From Primula veris (Eukaryota > Streptophyta > Magnoliopsida > Ericales > Primulaceae), in NCBI GenBank assembly GCA_963682055.1, contig OY821743.1, positions 27,142,702 to 27,206,701 of the forward strand: DNA of 64,000 nt, written 5' to 3'. Positions 1-11,006 of the stretch are shown piece after piece. The notes under the pieces were generated by a model. That model was not told the DNA's origin. It did no database searches and saw only the letters and a program-made list of their open reading frames with translations. The stretch's first letter is position 1. Each line of letters starts with the position of its first letter. The position numbers and the translations under genes are program-made.

Positions 1-965
1 ACAGAAAATTAATATAATATTATGTTTTCAGTTTGAGTGATTTAAATATTAAATAAATGCATATCATAACGTTCTGTTTATTATGCTTGTAATACTATTC
101 TATATTAGAAACTAACTCTATCTAATATAATATTGCATATAAATAGTAGACTAAATTACTAACATTAATTATAGTACTATCTAGGAAGTAAAGCCGTAAC
201 TAATATAGTTGATTTTTAGATATTTTTTATAACATAACTCCGCGTCATAATCAACATTATATAGTAAAATTTTATTAGTCATCAATACGACGAGTAAATA
301 AAATACGGATATATTATAAAGAAACATAATTAGTTACTAAAATAGTAACAGCAGCTAAATTACATGTGTATATATATATATTATATGTGTGTATATATAA
401 ATGTACTTACTAATTCAATTAATTTTTAAATCGTTCTTATAGCATAACTCCGAATCATAGATTCATAATCGAAGCTATATATAGTACATTAATCATCAAT
501 GCAATGCGTAAAATAAAACACGGATATATTATAGACAAGAAGAATTTACTTACTAACATAGTAGTAGCAGCTAATTTCCTCAATTTATAAATACAACAGA
601 AAAAACAATAAATATAATTTTTTCAATCTGAGTGATTTAAGGATTAAATAATGGATATCATCATAAGCTTCAGTTTATTATGCTTGTAAACTAACTCTAT
701 CTATAATATAATATAGCAAATAACATTGTAATACTATCTAGCAAGTAATTAGTAAGACTAAATATATCTACTAAATCTAAGCACACACAAAAACTGTAAC
801 TAATTTAATTGATTTTTACTAATTAACACTGTTATAGTGCATTAATCAGCAATGCAATGAGTTAATAAAACACTGATATATTATAGATAAGCAGAATTAG
901 TTATATATTATAGTAGTAAGTAGCAGCTAAATTACTGAGTCTATATATACATACATATATAGTAG

Positions 966-1008
<43 letters not shown>

Positions 1009-1096
1009 GTACTTACGAAGATATTTATGATGATGATCGGAGAGCTAGTGAAGATAAGAGTGTATATGTATGTATATATATATATATATATAGGGA

Positions 1097-1134
<38 letters not shown>

Positions 1135-1452
1135 TTGAAAATTAAGTCAAATAGGAGTAATATTGAGCATTAAATAATTCATTCACATTTTGGTAGTGCT
1201 AAGTGCTAATGCTAAATAGTGTGTGCTCTCATTATTGAGACGACTGTTGCTGGCGGTTTTGCGGACACTTATTACCGGCTACTCCCGGTTGGTTTACTAC
1301 CCTCTATTATTATTATTGTTTATACCCATTTACCTTTGCTATCTTATCTTTTAATTTTTATCAATTTGATCGATTAATTTTTGTAGTTATAGTATAAATT
1401 GATGAAATTATATTTATTATATCTCATATTTGTAGATTTATTTTCGATGGAT
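1..1452. repeat. AT-rich diverged tandem repeats with microsatellites
   Basis: No gene is visible. A block of roughly 400 bp recurs in diverged form at about 180-363, 403-580 and 795-940. All three share the order 'cataactcc', 'catcaat', 'ggatatatta', 'agcagctaa', although the third copy is less complete. Simple repeats follow: (AT)n at about 975-1003 and (TA)n followed by (GA)n at about 1071-1130. This looks like old tandemly duplicated non-coding DNA. Confidence 0.5.
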
Positions 1453-1746
1453 GGTTACGAAATTGAACTAACTATGTGATAGCTGAGAGAACGTGGCTAT
1501 AGTTTTGTCGTTTTGTTAAACACTTGTCTCCTAATTTTAAACATCAGTCTCTAGGTTACGAAATTGAACTAACTATGTGATAGATGGAAGAACGTGACTA
1601 CATTTTTGTCATTTCTAGTTTTAAACACCGGTCTCTAGGTTACGAAATTGAACTAAATATGTGATTGTTGAGAGAACGTGACTACGGTTTTGTAATTTTG
1701 TTAAACACCAGTCTCCTAGTTTTAAACACCAGTCTCCTAATTTGAC
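1453..1746. repeat. Three-copy tandem repeat of about 85-110 bp
   Basis: The phrase 'ggttacgaaattgaactaa' starts at 1453, 1554 and 1638. Each time it is followed by 'atgtgat', an 'agaacgtg' block and a 'gtctc' tail. Units differ in length by small deletions. No coding potential is seen. Confidence 0.75.
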
Positions 1747-3294
1747 AAAAAAATTATAGGTTATGAGGCAAATCTGTGAAACTTTAAGTTACATGTTATT
1801 AAACATCATTTTTCCCCGTACATACTACAACATACAAACATACAAAATGGTTTGTTTACTTACTAATAATAAATACCTTCACCTTTTTACTAAAATTACA
1901 ATAATACTAATAATTACAAAATGGTTTGTTTACTTACTATAGTTAGTATATCTCGCTTACCGATGGCTCGGCTCTACGTTTGATTTCAGCCGTCTTATTG
2001 AGATATACTCTTGTTACAAAAAAAGATATCAAGATAAAACCATTTAGGGAGAAGGTAGCGGCAATATTATTTATACCGTTCACATGCGGTTAGAAATTAT
2101 ACGAGACAAGTGACTGTATGATATTTTTTGTGTATATATAAAATATAAATTGTGGCTGCAAAGACTATTGCACGAGCAGTAGGAGCAGAGATTAATATTG
2201 TTGCTATTTTAAAAAAAAAAAAACTTTTTTGTAATAAGTTATTTAACTACTATATTTTAAGCTTAGTCATGACATGCCCGATAATGATGGACGAGTAATT
2301 TTGCAATAATCCATTTGAAATTGAATGGACTAACCCTTTAGGGTGAAGACCTTGACCTATAATTTTTCTATTAGTAATGACGGTTTGTTTATGTATCTTT
2401 AACTCGTTGTTCAAATTGGAAATAGTAGCAAAATAGCAAACAAATAATTAAGAAAATAGACAAAAAGGAAATTGGCCAAAATTATTTTCTCCTTCCCAAT
2501 ACATTTTAATATCATTTAATAATTGTGTTCGAATCTTACTTTAAGCTTAGTCACGAGCACACTAGAGTTATAATCTCTAACTAAGAATTTGGGCACGAGT
2601 ATGTCATCAACGGGCGTATGTGTCCAAGGGTCGCTGGCGCCAATGATCTATTTATTATTTACGACTCTTTGTTAGTTAGTGTACGATTTTGTTATTTGTA
2701 TTTTGGCCAATCGGGTTCCGAAATGATAAGATTGGTAGCGTGCGCCAAGTTAGGCTAAGGGTTGTGCCGTGAAAGACCTTAGTGGAAAACCGTATTCCAT
2801 CAGTTTCGTTGTTTTCCGATGAATTGACCATCTCCATAGAGCTCGTATTGTTAAGTTGGTGATTATTGAGTTTGATTAATAGTTTAAAAAAAAATAAAGG
2901 GTCTTCAGATATAGGGTGGAATCGTCAAGCACCGCATCTTTCTCGTTATTTTTTTCAAATTTAACAAAAAAAATACAATTTTTTTTCTATTTTACATAAC
3001 ACTTCTACATCAACACAAAACATCAACTTCTTTATAAATTTCCTTATTTTCATTTTATATTTACCTTTTATATTTGTTTTGTAATTTAATATACATTCAT
3101 GTGGGATAAAGTGAAAAATTAGAAAAGATAAAATTTGAGCAAACCATTTGGTTTCTTTTATTTAAGAAATATTTTGATACGTTATAATTTGAGGAACATT
3201 ATAAAGAACCTGCTAATAATGAAACAAAATTGAGTTTTTTGTTTGTTAAGTTCCTGGAATTCTAAGAAAATGAGCTTATGGGGATCCTATATTA
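1747..3294. other. Intergenic, no recognisable gene
   Basis: AT-rich sequence with a slightly more GC-rich stretch at about 2590-2840. I could not assign that stretch to any protein in any frame. The phrase 'taagcttagtca' occurs at about 2259 and 2542, which suggests a small duplication. Nothing else supportable was seen. Confidence 0.4.
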
Positions 3295-4353
3295 TGAGGT
3301 GTCAATTTTATCCGACCCGATCTAACGGTTTTTGGTATTTGGGTAACGGTTTTAGCGGTTCTCTCATTGTTTACGGGTCGGGTTTATATATATTTTTTTA
3401 CTTATTTTACCCGATCTATACACGTATTTGTAATGGGTATAACGGTTCTCGGTGCGGGTATTTACCCAAAAAACCCAAAATTCATAAAATTTATTCTACT
3501 TTTTTAAATGTTCGTTTCTAAATGGTATTAATATATTTTTTCAACCTATTTCTTAATTTACTTGTTAAAAATAAACAAAATAATGAGGTACTATCAATTT
3601 TTGTTGCTTCATATTTGTCAACAATTTGTTTGGTTGATTACTGAATATCACGTAAATATTACACAGTCACTTAAATATTACAAACTAATTGTTCTATTTT
3701 TTATTTTCTTAATTACCCATTTTATTGTTAATGGTTTTCCTAAATTATTAAGAAAGATAGACTTAATTAAAAATAAATCGTAAAATTTGAAATCACAACA
3801 AAGATTAACAACTATTTTTTTATTAAATGGTGGAAAAAACCCATATTTTTATATTATTAATGATAAAGATATAAAAATATGGGAAAAAAACCTTAAAAGA
3901 GATAAAAGACAAAAAAATAAAGCAACGTCAACTAATGAAAAATAAAAAAGTATAAAAGTATCATAAAAACTAATCGTTCAATATTAAATCTCCAACCATG
4001 TCTTCGCACGTATCCACAAAAATGTTTCATCATTATTCACTCGCCGTTATATGAATTTTTGTTGTGTTCTTTATCGTGCATTTATCCAATTTTCGTTGCA
4101 TATACATAATATGTGTATATATTTTTAAAATATGGGTATATATTGCGGTTTTATAATTTGGGTATGCGGATTGGTTCCGCGGGGCGGGTCTATGGGTCGG
4201 GTCTACGGTATAAAGTTGAGAACCATACCCGCCTCAAAAACGAACGGGATTGGGTTGGATAGACCTAAAAGCAGTTCCGTAATGGGTCGGTTCTTACGGT
4301 TTTTGGGTATTTACGGTGCGATTTTCAAGTCATGTGTCTTTTTGACATCCCTA
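3295..4353. mobile_element. Non-autonomous hAT-like element
   Basis: About 1.06 kb bounded by an imperfect inverted terminal pair: 'atgaggtgtcaa' at the left and 'ttgacatcccta' at the right. Both ends carry subterminal runs rich in 'gggtcgggt' or 'cccgaccc', which is typical of plant hAT elements. No transposase reading frame is seen, only short open frames that are by-products of the repeats. No convincing 8-bp target duplication could be read, so the exact ends are uncertain. Confidence 0.45.
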
Positions 4354-5539
4354 ACTTGCTCTAAGAGATGGTGGTGGTAGACGTTAATTTTTATATGGAA
4401 AGTAAAAAAAAAGGGGAAAAGTAAGTGATATAATTTTTTTTAATTAGAAGAATAATTCTTTTGAGTTTTTTTAAATTTAAGTTAATAGATAAAGAAGTTA
4501 ATGTATGAATAATTATATGAGAAACTACTCTTCTTGAAGGTAAAGTCTAATATAAGGAAGGAGATTTGGTTTATATTTATAATATAATAATGTTAACACA
4601 ATGTAAACCAAACTTAATAAACATTAAGGCTTACAATTTTTCGATTATTGTATATTTTAGCCAATAACTCTTCTTCCTTCGTTGGCCATCACAAGTCACA
4701 AAGCTAATACTATTTTAAGTCATACTTTTAAATAAGTCCAATGTGTTATAGCCATTTTACCTATAAAGTTTCGGTAACGTTCTAAATCGTATAAATTATC
4801 TTAAACCAATATATGCTTCATTATTTCTAATTCATAAACAATATCATATGATGCATTGGTCCGCATGTCCAACACAACATGCTCATGTCATGTCAAACCG
4901 TAAAATTTTAAAAATTAAGACATGACTCGATAGGCATGACACTTAATAGAGTATATAAATTATATTATTCATATATGTGACATATTTTTCTAGTTAAACA
5001 AATAACATTAATTTGTCATTATCTGTGAAATAGAGTTTTTTTTTTTTTTTTTATGAATTTCAAAATCTTATTATAGTACAAGGATGCAAATTCTAACAGT
5101 CTATTGACATATTTCTATCACACCTGCAATTTTATAGACCATTTTAGATGGTTCAAATGTTTAAAAATTCCAAATTTAATTCATTATGTGTTGAGATAAC
5201 TTAAATCATGTTATCGTTGGGACCGTGTCTGACACTCATATCCAAGTAGTTAGCATAAATCATAACATACATGTCACTAGGTCGGGTTGGACATACATTC
5301 ATCGTGTCCGACGGGTCTTCGTATTTGATTCTATATTTATTTATTTTATGTACGTGCATCATAAACAAGATCTACAATGATTTTTTTTAATCATAACGAT
5401 TTTTATTACATAAAATAAAAATAAAAGGTTTAATAAGAAAACTATTTCCTGTACCTTAAAAACCCTAAAAATGATGAAATAGTTTTAACACAGTCTATTT
5501 GCTTTTTTTTGTTTGGGAAGTGTGCACCAGTTGAGCTTC
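4354..5539. other. Intergenic, no recognisable gene
   Basis: AT-rich sequence without a credible reading frame, RNA gene or repeat family. A poly-T run lies at about 5036-5052. Confidence 0.4.
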
Positions 5540-6041
5540 ACCTTAAAGTAAAATCAAAGTGTGAAGCTAGAGAGAGAGAGAGAGAGTCGGGTGATGCTGG
5601 TGTGCTTCCACCTCACACGCTTGCTTCTGGAGGTTGTATTTTTCGACTACAAAAAATCTTATTTCACGTCAAAACCGCAATTCCAAAATACAAACCGTAG
5701 TTCACAAGTATACTTTACCTTTTTATTTTTATTTTTTGTGAAATAAAAAGATAAACGGTAAATTGTAATTCCGATTTACGGTTTTGGCGTTAAAACAGAT
5801 GGTTTGCGGTCGAAAAATCCAGCCTCTACTTCCTATTACTCACCAGTTATCACCCGCAGTAGTAATTACTCCTCCTTATCGTCGTGCTGCTGCTGTTACC
5901 ATCATGACTGCACCAGCAGCAGTAATCACACCACCACCGCCATGTCATCATCGCACGCAACTGCTTATTGTGCTGTTTCTGTTGATAGACCATAAGAAGA
6001 AGAGGAGAGAGATTAAACCCCAACGTGACTCCGTGGGCTGT
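5540..6041 (+). pseudogene. Deg/HtrA exon 1, copy 1 (broken)
   Basis: Diverged copy of the first exon of the Deg protease gene at 20353. It keeps the (GA)n stretch and a start resembling the true one (ATG near 5595, MLVCFHL against MLVRFRL). It then diverges and resumes at about 5804 with the Ser/His/Thr-rich linker ending in SVDRP. There a stop codon (TAA) replaces the first Glu codon of the conserved Glu-rich motif. The segment that would encode [19 protein letters not shown] through FLPWQN is deleted, joining the Glu-rich codons directly to 'aaaccccaacgtgactcc'. The splice donor context is also lost. It cannot serve as a first exon. Confidence 0.75.
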
Positions 6042-6412
6042 TTTCTAGTACAAATAGTAATATACTCTATTCATTACCAATTTATTTACAGTATTATTAT
6101 TATTATTATTAGGTTATGTTATGTTTGTTTACGGCATATATAGAGGTACAATTTGTATTCTCATACTTAATTGTTACTATTAGTTCCACCCCAACGCGAC
6201 TCTTGTGCTCTGGTTTGTGTTTATTCTTTACCTCACTCCGCTAATATTACTACTTCCTCAGTCCCAGCTACATTTCATTTTAGACTTTTATTATTATTAT
6301 TATTAGGCCATGTTTGTTTGCGATATATGTAGTATAAAGAGGTGCAATTTGTACGTATGTACTATTATAATAGGCGTTATTACTAAATGTCCCTTATTAG
6401 CCTAATAATAGA
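6042..6412. repeat. Deg intron-1-derived repeat tract
   Basis: Non-coding tract made of the same phrases that fill Deg intron 1: 'aggttatgtt', 'aggccatgtttgtttgcg', 'ggtgcaatttgta', and (TTA)n runs. A tail-only copy of the exon-1 3' end ('ccaacgcgactc...gctctggtttgtg') lies at about 6190-6222. Confidence 0.6.
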
Positions 6413-6610
6413 CAACAAAAACAGCACAATCAGCAGTTGCGTGCGACGATGACGTGGCGAATGATTTGGAGGTGGTGGCGGTGTCATGGTAACAGCAGCG
6501 GCATAATATAGGTATATTATGCCGCTGCTGTTACCATGACACCGCCACCACCTCCAAATCATTCGCCATGTCATCGTCGCACGCAACTGCTGATTGTGCT
6601 GTTTTTGTTG
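6413..6610. repeat. 198-bp near-perfect palindrome containing Deg exon-1 sequence
   Basis: Two 98-nt arms, 6413-6510 and 6513-6610, are reverse complements separated by only two bases (gg at 6511-6512). I read one mismatch, 6454 G opposite 6569 T, which would be a G-U pair in RNA. The right arm is the 5' part of Deg exon-1 copy 2. The left arm is the same sequence inverted. A transcript through it in either direction would fold into a hairpin stem of about 98 bp. Confidence 0.93.
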
Positions 6611-6751
6611 ATAGAACAGAAGAAGAGGAGAGAGAGTTTTCTACCATTGAGCTGGCTCTGAACTCCGTTGTGAAGGTTTTGACCGTCTCCAGCAGCCCCA
6701 GCTACTTTTTACCGTGGCAGAACAAACCCCAATGCGACTCCATGGGCTCCG
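6513..6751 (+). pseudogene. Deg/HtrA exon 1, copy 2 (donor lost)
   Basis: Carries the exon-1 linker, the EEEEREF motif, and a fully open [20 protein letters not shown] segment through [15 protein letters not shown], so the protease N-terminal part is readable. The 5' end with the targeting peptide is missing, because the copy begins inside the palindrome. The expected splice donor after 'gggctccg' reads 'at' instead of 'gt' at 6752-6753, so normal splicing to exon 2 is not expected. Confidence 0.8.
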
Positions 6752-7364
6752 ATTTGTCTCCATTTTTGCACTTTTATTAGTAATTATTATTATTTTTGTT
6801 ACTAAGCCATGTTTGTTAGACTTAGCCTAGAATGTACCCTAAGTACAAATATCACTAATATACTCTATTTATTACCAATAGCAAATTACATAGTATAAGG
6901 TGTACTAACAAACCCCAACGCGGCTCATGGGCTCTGGTTCGTTCTTATTTAGACTTTTTATTTATTTATTATTATTACTAGGCCATGTTTGTTACGATAT
7001 ATCTAGAGATAGAATTTATATTATGATAGTTATTACTATTAGTTCCACCCCTTAACAGTACAAATATACCCTATTCATTACCAATTGCAAATAACATGAT
7101 AAAATCAGAGTTTTTGGCAATTTTGTGTAAATTATATTGTTGCGTTAGTACTTACATTGTTAGTTTTTCTAACTAGTACCCTGGATTTACGCCATATGTG
7201 GTATGTAGAGGTACAATTTGGATTATCATAGGTGTTACTATTAGTTTTACCCATTATTAGCCTAAAATGTACTCTAGTACAATTAGTACTAATATACTCT
7301 ATTCATTATCAATTGCGTGTTTAATTTTGAAGTGGGGACATTATTTTGTACCTTGTATTGTTGC
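6752..7364. repeat. Deg intron-1-derived repeat tract
   Basis: Same recurring phrases as the true intron 1: 'aggccatgtttgtt', 'agcctaaaatgtactctagtac', 'atatactctattcattacca'. One tail-only copy of the exon-1 3' end sits at about 6905-6950. No gene. Confidence 0.6.
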
Positions 7365-7560
7365 GTGTTTTTCGATTAGTACCTTGTATTGTTAGTTTTG
7401 TCCAATGACTACCCTGAATTCGTGTGTTTTTTACTTTTTGAACTTTTCCATCCAATTATGCTGGTTTTATGGTACAAAATAGTAAAATTGATAATAAATG
7501 ATACTAGACAAGAAAAACGCAACAATGAAGGGGTGAAAAACTCAACTAACCTAGCTCACC
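7365..7560. mobile_element. Foldback MITE, family 1, copy a
   Basis: Its left half (about 7365-7460) has 'ttgcgtgtttttcgatta', 'gtaccttgtattgttag' and 'gaacttttccatccaatta'. The right half carries matching complements ending in 'aagaaaaacgcaacaatga'. The same order of phrases occurs at 8510-8745, 21960-22250 and, away from the Deg array, at 46997-47298, so it is a dispersed element. This copy has lost part of its centre. Confidence 0.55.
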
Positions 7561-7824
7561 ACCACTTCCCCCTCCCCTTATCCTCGTTCCGCTGCTGTTA
7601 CGATGACACCACCACCACCAGCAATTACACCACCACCGCCATGTCATCATCGCACGCAACTGCTGATTGTGCTGTTTCTGCTGATAGACCAGAAGAAGAG
7701 GAGAGGGAGTTTTCTGCCATAGAGCTTGCGTTAAATTCGGTTGTGAAGATATTTACTGTTTCGAGCAGGCTCGGCTACTTTTTACCTTGGCAGAACAAAC
7801 CCCAACGCGACTCTATGGGCTCCC
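7545..7824 (+). pseudogene. Deg/HtrA exon 1, copy 3 (5' end replaced)
   Basis: The linker, EEEEREF and [20 protein letters not shown] segments are open through [16 protein letters not shown] donor 'gtttgt' follows at 7825, but the last exon base is C instead of G, which would turn the invariant Gly after MGS into Arg. SPS of the active copy is RLG here. The mitochondrial-type N terminus is absent: upstream sequence is the foldback element, although the frame stays open through it with an in-frame ATG near 7455. Expression as an alternative first exon is conceivable but unlikely to give a targeted protease. Confidence 0.75.
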
Positions 7825-8269
7825 GTTTGTGTCCCATCATTACACTTTAATTATTAATTATTATTAAAATTATTACTAGGCCATGTTTGTTTACGATAAA
7901 TGTAGAGGTACAATTTGCATTATCATAGTAGGTGTGACTATGGGCTCTGGTTGTCTCTCTTATTACATTTTTATTAGTTATTACTGTATTATTAATTTAT
8001 TCCTAGGCCATGTTTGTTATCATCATACCTGTTACTACTAATTCCACTTCCACCCCTTACTAACCTAAAATGTACTCTAGTACTAATATATTCTTTTTAT
8101 TAGCAATTGCGAATTACATGGTATAGATTGGGGTTTTTAGCAATTTTGTGTAGGTTGTATTGTTGTGTGTTTCTATGGGCTCTGGTTTGTATTGGGATTT
8201 TTAGCATTTTTTTAATTGATAATATAAATAAAACGCGACTCTATGGGCTCTTGTTTGTTCTTTTTACAC

Positions 8270-8308
<39 letters not shown>

Positions 8309-8509
8309 GAGGCCATGTTTGTTTATAATGAGGTACTATTTGTATTATGATGGTAGGTGTTCCTATTAGTTATACCACTTTTTAGCTTAAAATGTACTCT
8401 AGTACAATTAGTAATATATTTTATTCAATACCAATTGCGAATTACATGGTATAAGTTGGGTTTTTAGCTTTGAAGCCCCGTTAGGAGCCTTAGAAGTCGT
8501 GTTGAAGCG
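7825..8509. repeat. Deg intron-1-derived repeat tract with (TTA)n
   Basis: Contains two or three tail-only copies of the exon-1 3' end: about 7938-7975, 8171-8190 and 8232-8275, each with 'atgggctct' then 'tgtt' or 'tgta'. It also has a (TTA)n microsatellite at about 8270-8308 and the phrases of Deg intron 1. No gene. Confidence 0.6.
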
Positions 8510-8745
8510 GGGACATAATTTTGTACTTTACATTGTTGCGTGTTTCTCGATTGCCTTCCATTTTTAGTTTTTTTAATTAGTATCTTGTATTCGTGTATTT
8601 TTTACTCTTTGAACTTTTCCATCCAATTATGCTGGTTTTATGGATGGAAAAGAAAAACACGAATACAAGGTACAAAATAATTAATTGATAATAAATGATA
8701 GTAAACAAGAAAAATGCAACAATAAAGGGGTAAAAAACTCAACTA
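8510..8745. mobile_element. Foldback MITE, family 1, copy b
   Basis: Left arm 'ttgttgcgtgtttctcga' and 'cgtgtattttttactctttg', centre 'aattatgctggttttatgga', right arm 'aaaacacgaatacaaggtac' and 'aaaatgcaacaataaaggg'. The arms are imperfect complements over about 100 bp. It sits immediately upstream of exon-1 copy 4, as copy a does for copy 3, so element and exon were duplicated together. Confidence 0.6.
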
Positions 8746-9033
8746 ATCTAACTCACCGCCACTTTCCCTTATCCTCATCATGCCGCTGCTATTACCATCA
8801 TGACTGCACCACCACCAGTAATCACACCGCCACCAACAGGTGGTTCGCCACGTCAGCATCGCACGCAAATACTGGTTGTGCTATTTCTGCTGATAGACCA
8901 GAAGAAGAGGAGAGAGAGTTTTCTGCCATAGAGCTTGCTTTGAATTTGGTTGTGAAGGTTTTTACTGTTTCGAGCAGCCCCAGCTACTTTTTACCTTGGC
9001 AGAACAAACCCCAACGCGACTCTATGAGCTCCG
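8735..9033 (+). pseudogene. Deg/HtrA exon 1, copy 4 (donor intact)
   Basis: Open from the linker through [19 protein letters not shown] and [15 protein letters not shown], followed by an intact donor ('ctccg' then 'gtttgtg' at 9034) in the same phase as the working exon. MGSG has become MSSG, and one Ser of ELALNSVV is Leu. Like copies 2 and 3 it lacks the N-terminal targeting peptide. Of the displaced copies this is the one best able to splice, but the nearest exon 2 is 14.5 kb downstream past the F-box gene. Confidence 0.75.
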
Positions 9034-9082
9034 GTTTGTGTTCCTTCATTTTTACACTTTTAGCTAATAATCATCATTATAT

Positions 9083-9955
9083 TTAGCTAATAATCCCACT
9101 CATCATGAAAGAACAAAGCATATAGAGGTGGATTGTCACTTTATTGGGGAGAAAACTTTGAACAAAGTAATACATCCTTTACATGTTTATTCTGCAAATA
9201 ATTTAGCTGATATGTTCACAAAAGCTCTTAATGAACCCTTGTTTACCAGCTTCATGTCCAAGTTAGATTTGCTTTCTTTGCACTCCTTAACTTGAGGGGG
9301 GTATGTAGACTATATATTTTGTGTTTATCTGGGCTAATTTGATATGTTTCATGTGTTTCAGGACTTGATAGAAGGCGTTGCAAACTTATAACAACTTGTA
9401 TATATATATATCATATCATACTTTTATAATAAGCAAACGCTAGAAAATTTGAATCTGCCAAATTTTGCCCATTTTTTCCCAAAACGCCCTCACTTTCATT
9501 TTAATAATTACCAATTTACACTAATTAGTTAATTATTTGTCCTTACTTTATTTTCCAAATTACCGATGTACCCCAATTTAATTAACCCGCATAATTTCAA
9601 TAAATGATACCAAATTCGAATGTTGTATTCATAATAAAAGGTTTTAGGAGATTTATCTCACTACGGTTCGTGCACGCAAGGCGTGGGCTATTGTTACTAG
9701 TATATATATATACTGGGCTGAACTTGTCACTATTCTGTACATATAGTATTGTTAGTGTAATTACCTTAAACTTTGTTACTCCAGTATATATACGTTTGGA
9801 GATAATTGTAACCCACATACTTTTTCATAATAATAATAAAAATACAGATTTTCTTATCTTTCTCTCTCTCTGTGGCGATTTACTCGACCCCATTATTACC
9901 TTGACCGTACTCCGATTTTACTCCGTCCAAGTCACCAGAACGTGACTTCCACAGC
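9083..9955 (+). mobile_element. Ty1/copia 3' end: RNase H tail plus LTR remnant
   Basis: From about 9092 to the stop at 9293-9295 one frame reads NPTHHERTKHIEVDCHF ... NLADMFTKAL, the diagnostic C terminus of copia polyproteins (end of the reverse transcriptase/RNase H region). It is followed at once by a purine tract ('gagggggg') and a probable LTR starting TGTAGAC at 9304. The LTR end is uncertain; 'ttccaca' near 9955 is a candidate. The rest of the element is missing. Its left break falls in the tail of exon-1 copy 4. Confidence 0.75.
9411..9700 (+). mobile_element. Short non-autonomous Helitron-like insert
   Basis: Starts TC ('tcatatcatacttttataat') and ends CTAG followed by T. A short hairpin (cacgc-aag-gcgtg at 9673-9685) lies about 11 bases before the CTAG. 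Both flanks are (TA)n, fitting insertion between A and T. These are the hallmarks of Helitron ends. At about 290 bp it carries no RepHel gene. It is nested inside the copia LTR remnant. Confidence 0.5.
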
Positions 9956-11006
9956 TTATCGGTAGATTAATCTCCTGATTTTTTCCCACTGTTGCAATTT
10001 CAACACTTATCCCTAGATTAATTTCTTGTTATAATTCTTCTGATCGAGATCTATAATTTGATTTCTTTTTTTGGATGCTCTATTAGACATAATTGAGAAG
10101 ATCCTAGATCTATATTTGTTACTCTTTTCCATTTTAATCGTGTACATGATATATATTTGAGAAGTGAAGATAGAATTTTGGAGAGAACAATTGAATATTT
10201 AGAAAACTGAGAAAGGTTTAGCGTTTCTGAATGCCATCATCATGATAGAAGAAATATCAAGGAAAGTGAAAGCATAAAATTGCTAACCTATTTGAATTGA
10301 CTTGTGGTTGCATATATGATCAACATTAGTTAATAAGCACTTGAGAACTTGAGAATATGAAATAGTTAAGTATATCTTTTGTCCAGTTTGATAGGCTATT
10401 TAGAATAGTGGGTCAGTTATCTTGAAATATTTGTTTGACATGCATGGTTTTTAGATGTTCCAGTGATTTATTAAGTACTGTATACCATATTAGAATTGTC
10501 AACAGCTTCACGGGTATGGCCACACCAAATTTGGCCTCGATTGGTTTTGCGCCCTAGAGCATTGTCTCAAACATTGCCCTAAAGATCGAATTTATCAAAC
10601 ATTTTTCCTAATGCCAAACATTCAGTTTCTCGATTTTAGCCAAACGCTCGCAATTTTGTATGTACTATCACAAACCAAAAAGATCCCATACTTGCCTACT
10701 TCATGAAAATCTTGAAAACATTCAAATCAAATCAGATTTGATCTCCAAAATCGAGTACTCAACGCGAAGAATGATTTAGTTTCACGAAGATTGCTAATAT
10801 AATATCAGATTTAAAAACCTACATAATAACCCAAATTCGCACCAGTATCATTTAAACGGTCCAGTTTCGGAGAATACATCTTCTAGCGTCTTATAACAAT
10901 TCATGTTTCATTGCTTTGTATCAAACTAGGCCGTGACGATTTTTCATTGGGGTAAATAAACTTGTTACTTTTACCCTTTGGCAGGATTTATCATATAAAA
11001 AAAAGA
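9956..11006. other. Upstream region of the F-box gene
   Basis: No protein-coding segment or repeat family recognised. A pyrimidine-rich 'acccttttggcag' just before 10985 resembles a splice acceptor, so a 5' UTR intron may lie here. I could not identify a promoter element with confidence. Confidence 0.35.

Noticed and set aside
6383..6586. Open frame on the - strand over the palindrome
   Set aside because: It is the inverted copy of an exon-1 alternative frame, not an independent gene.
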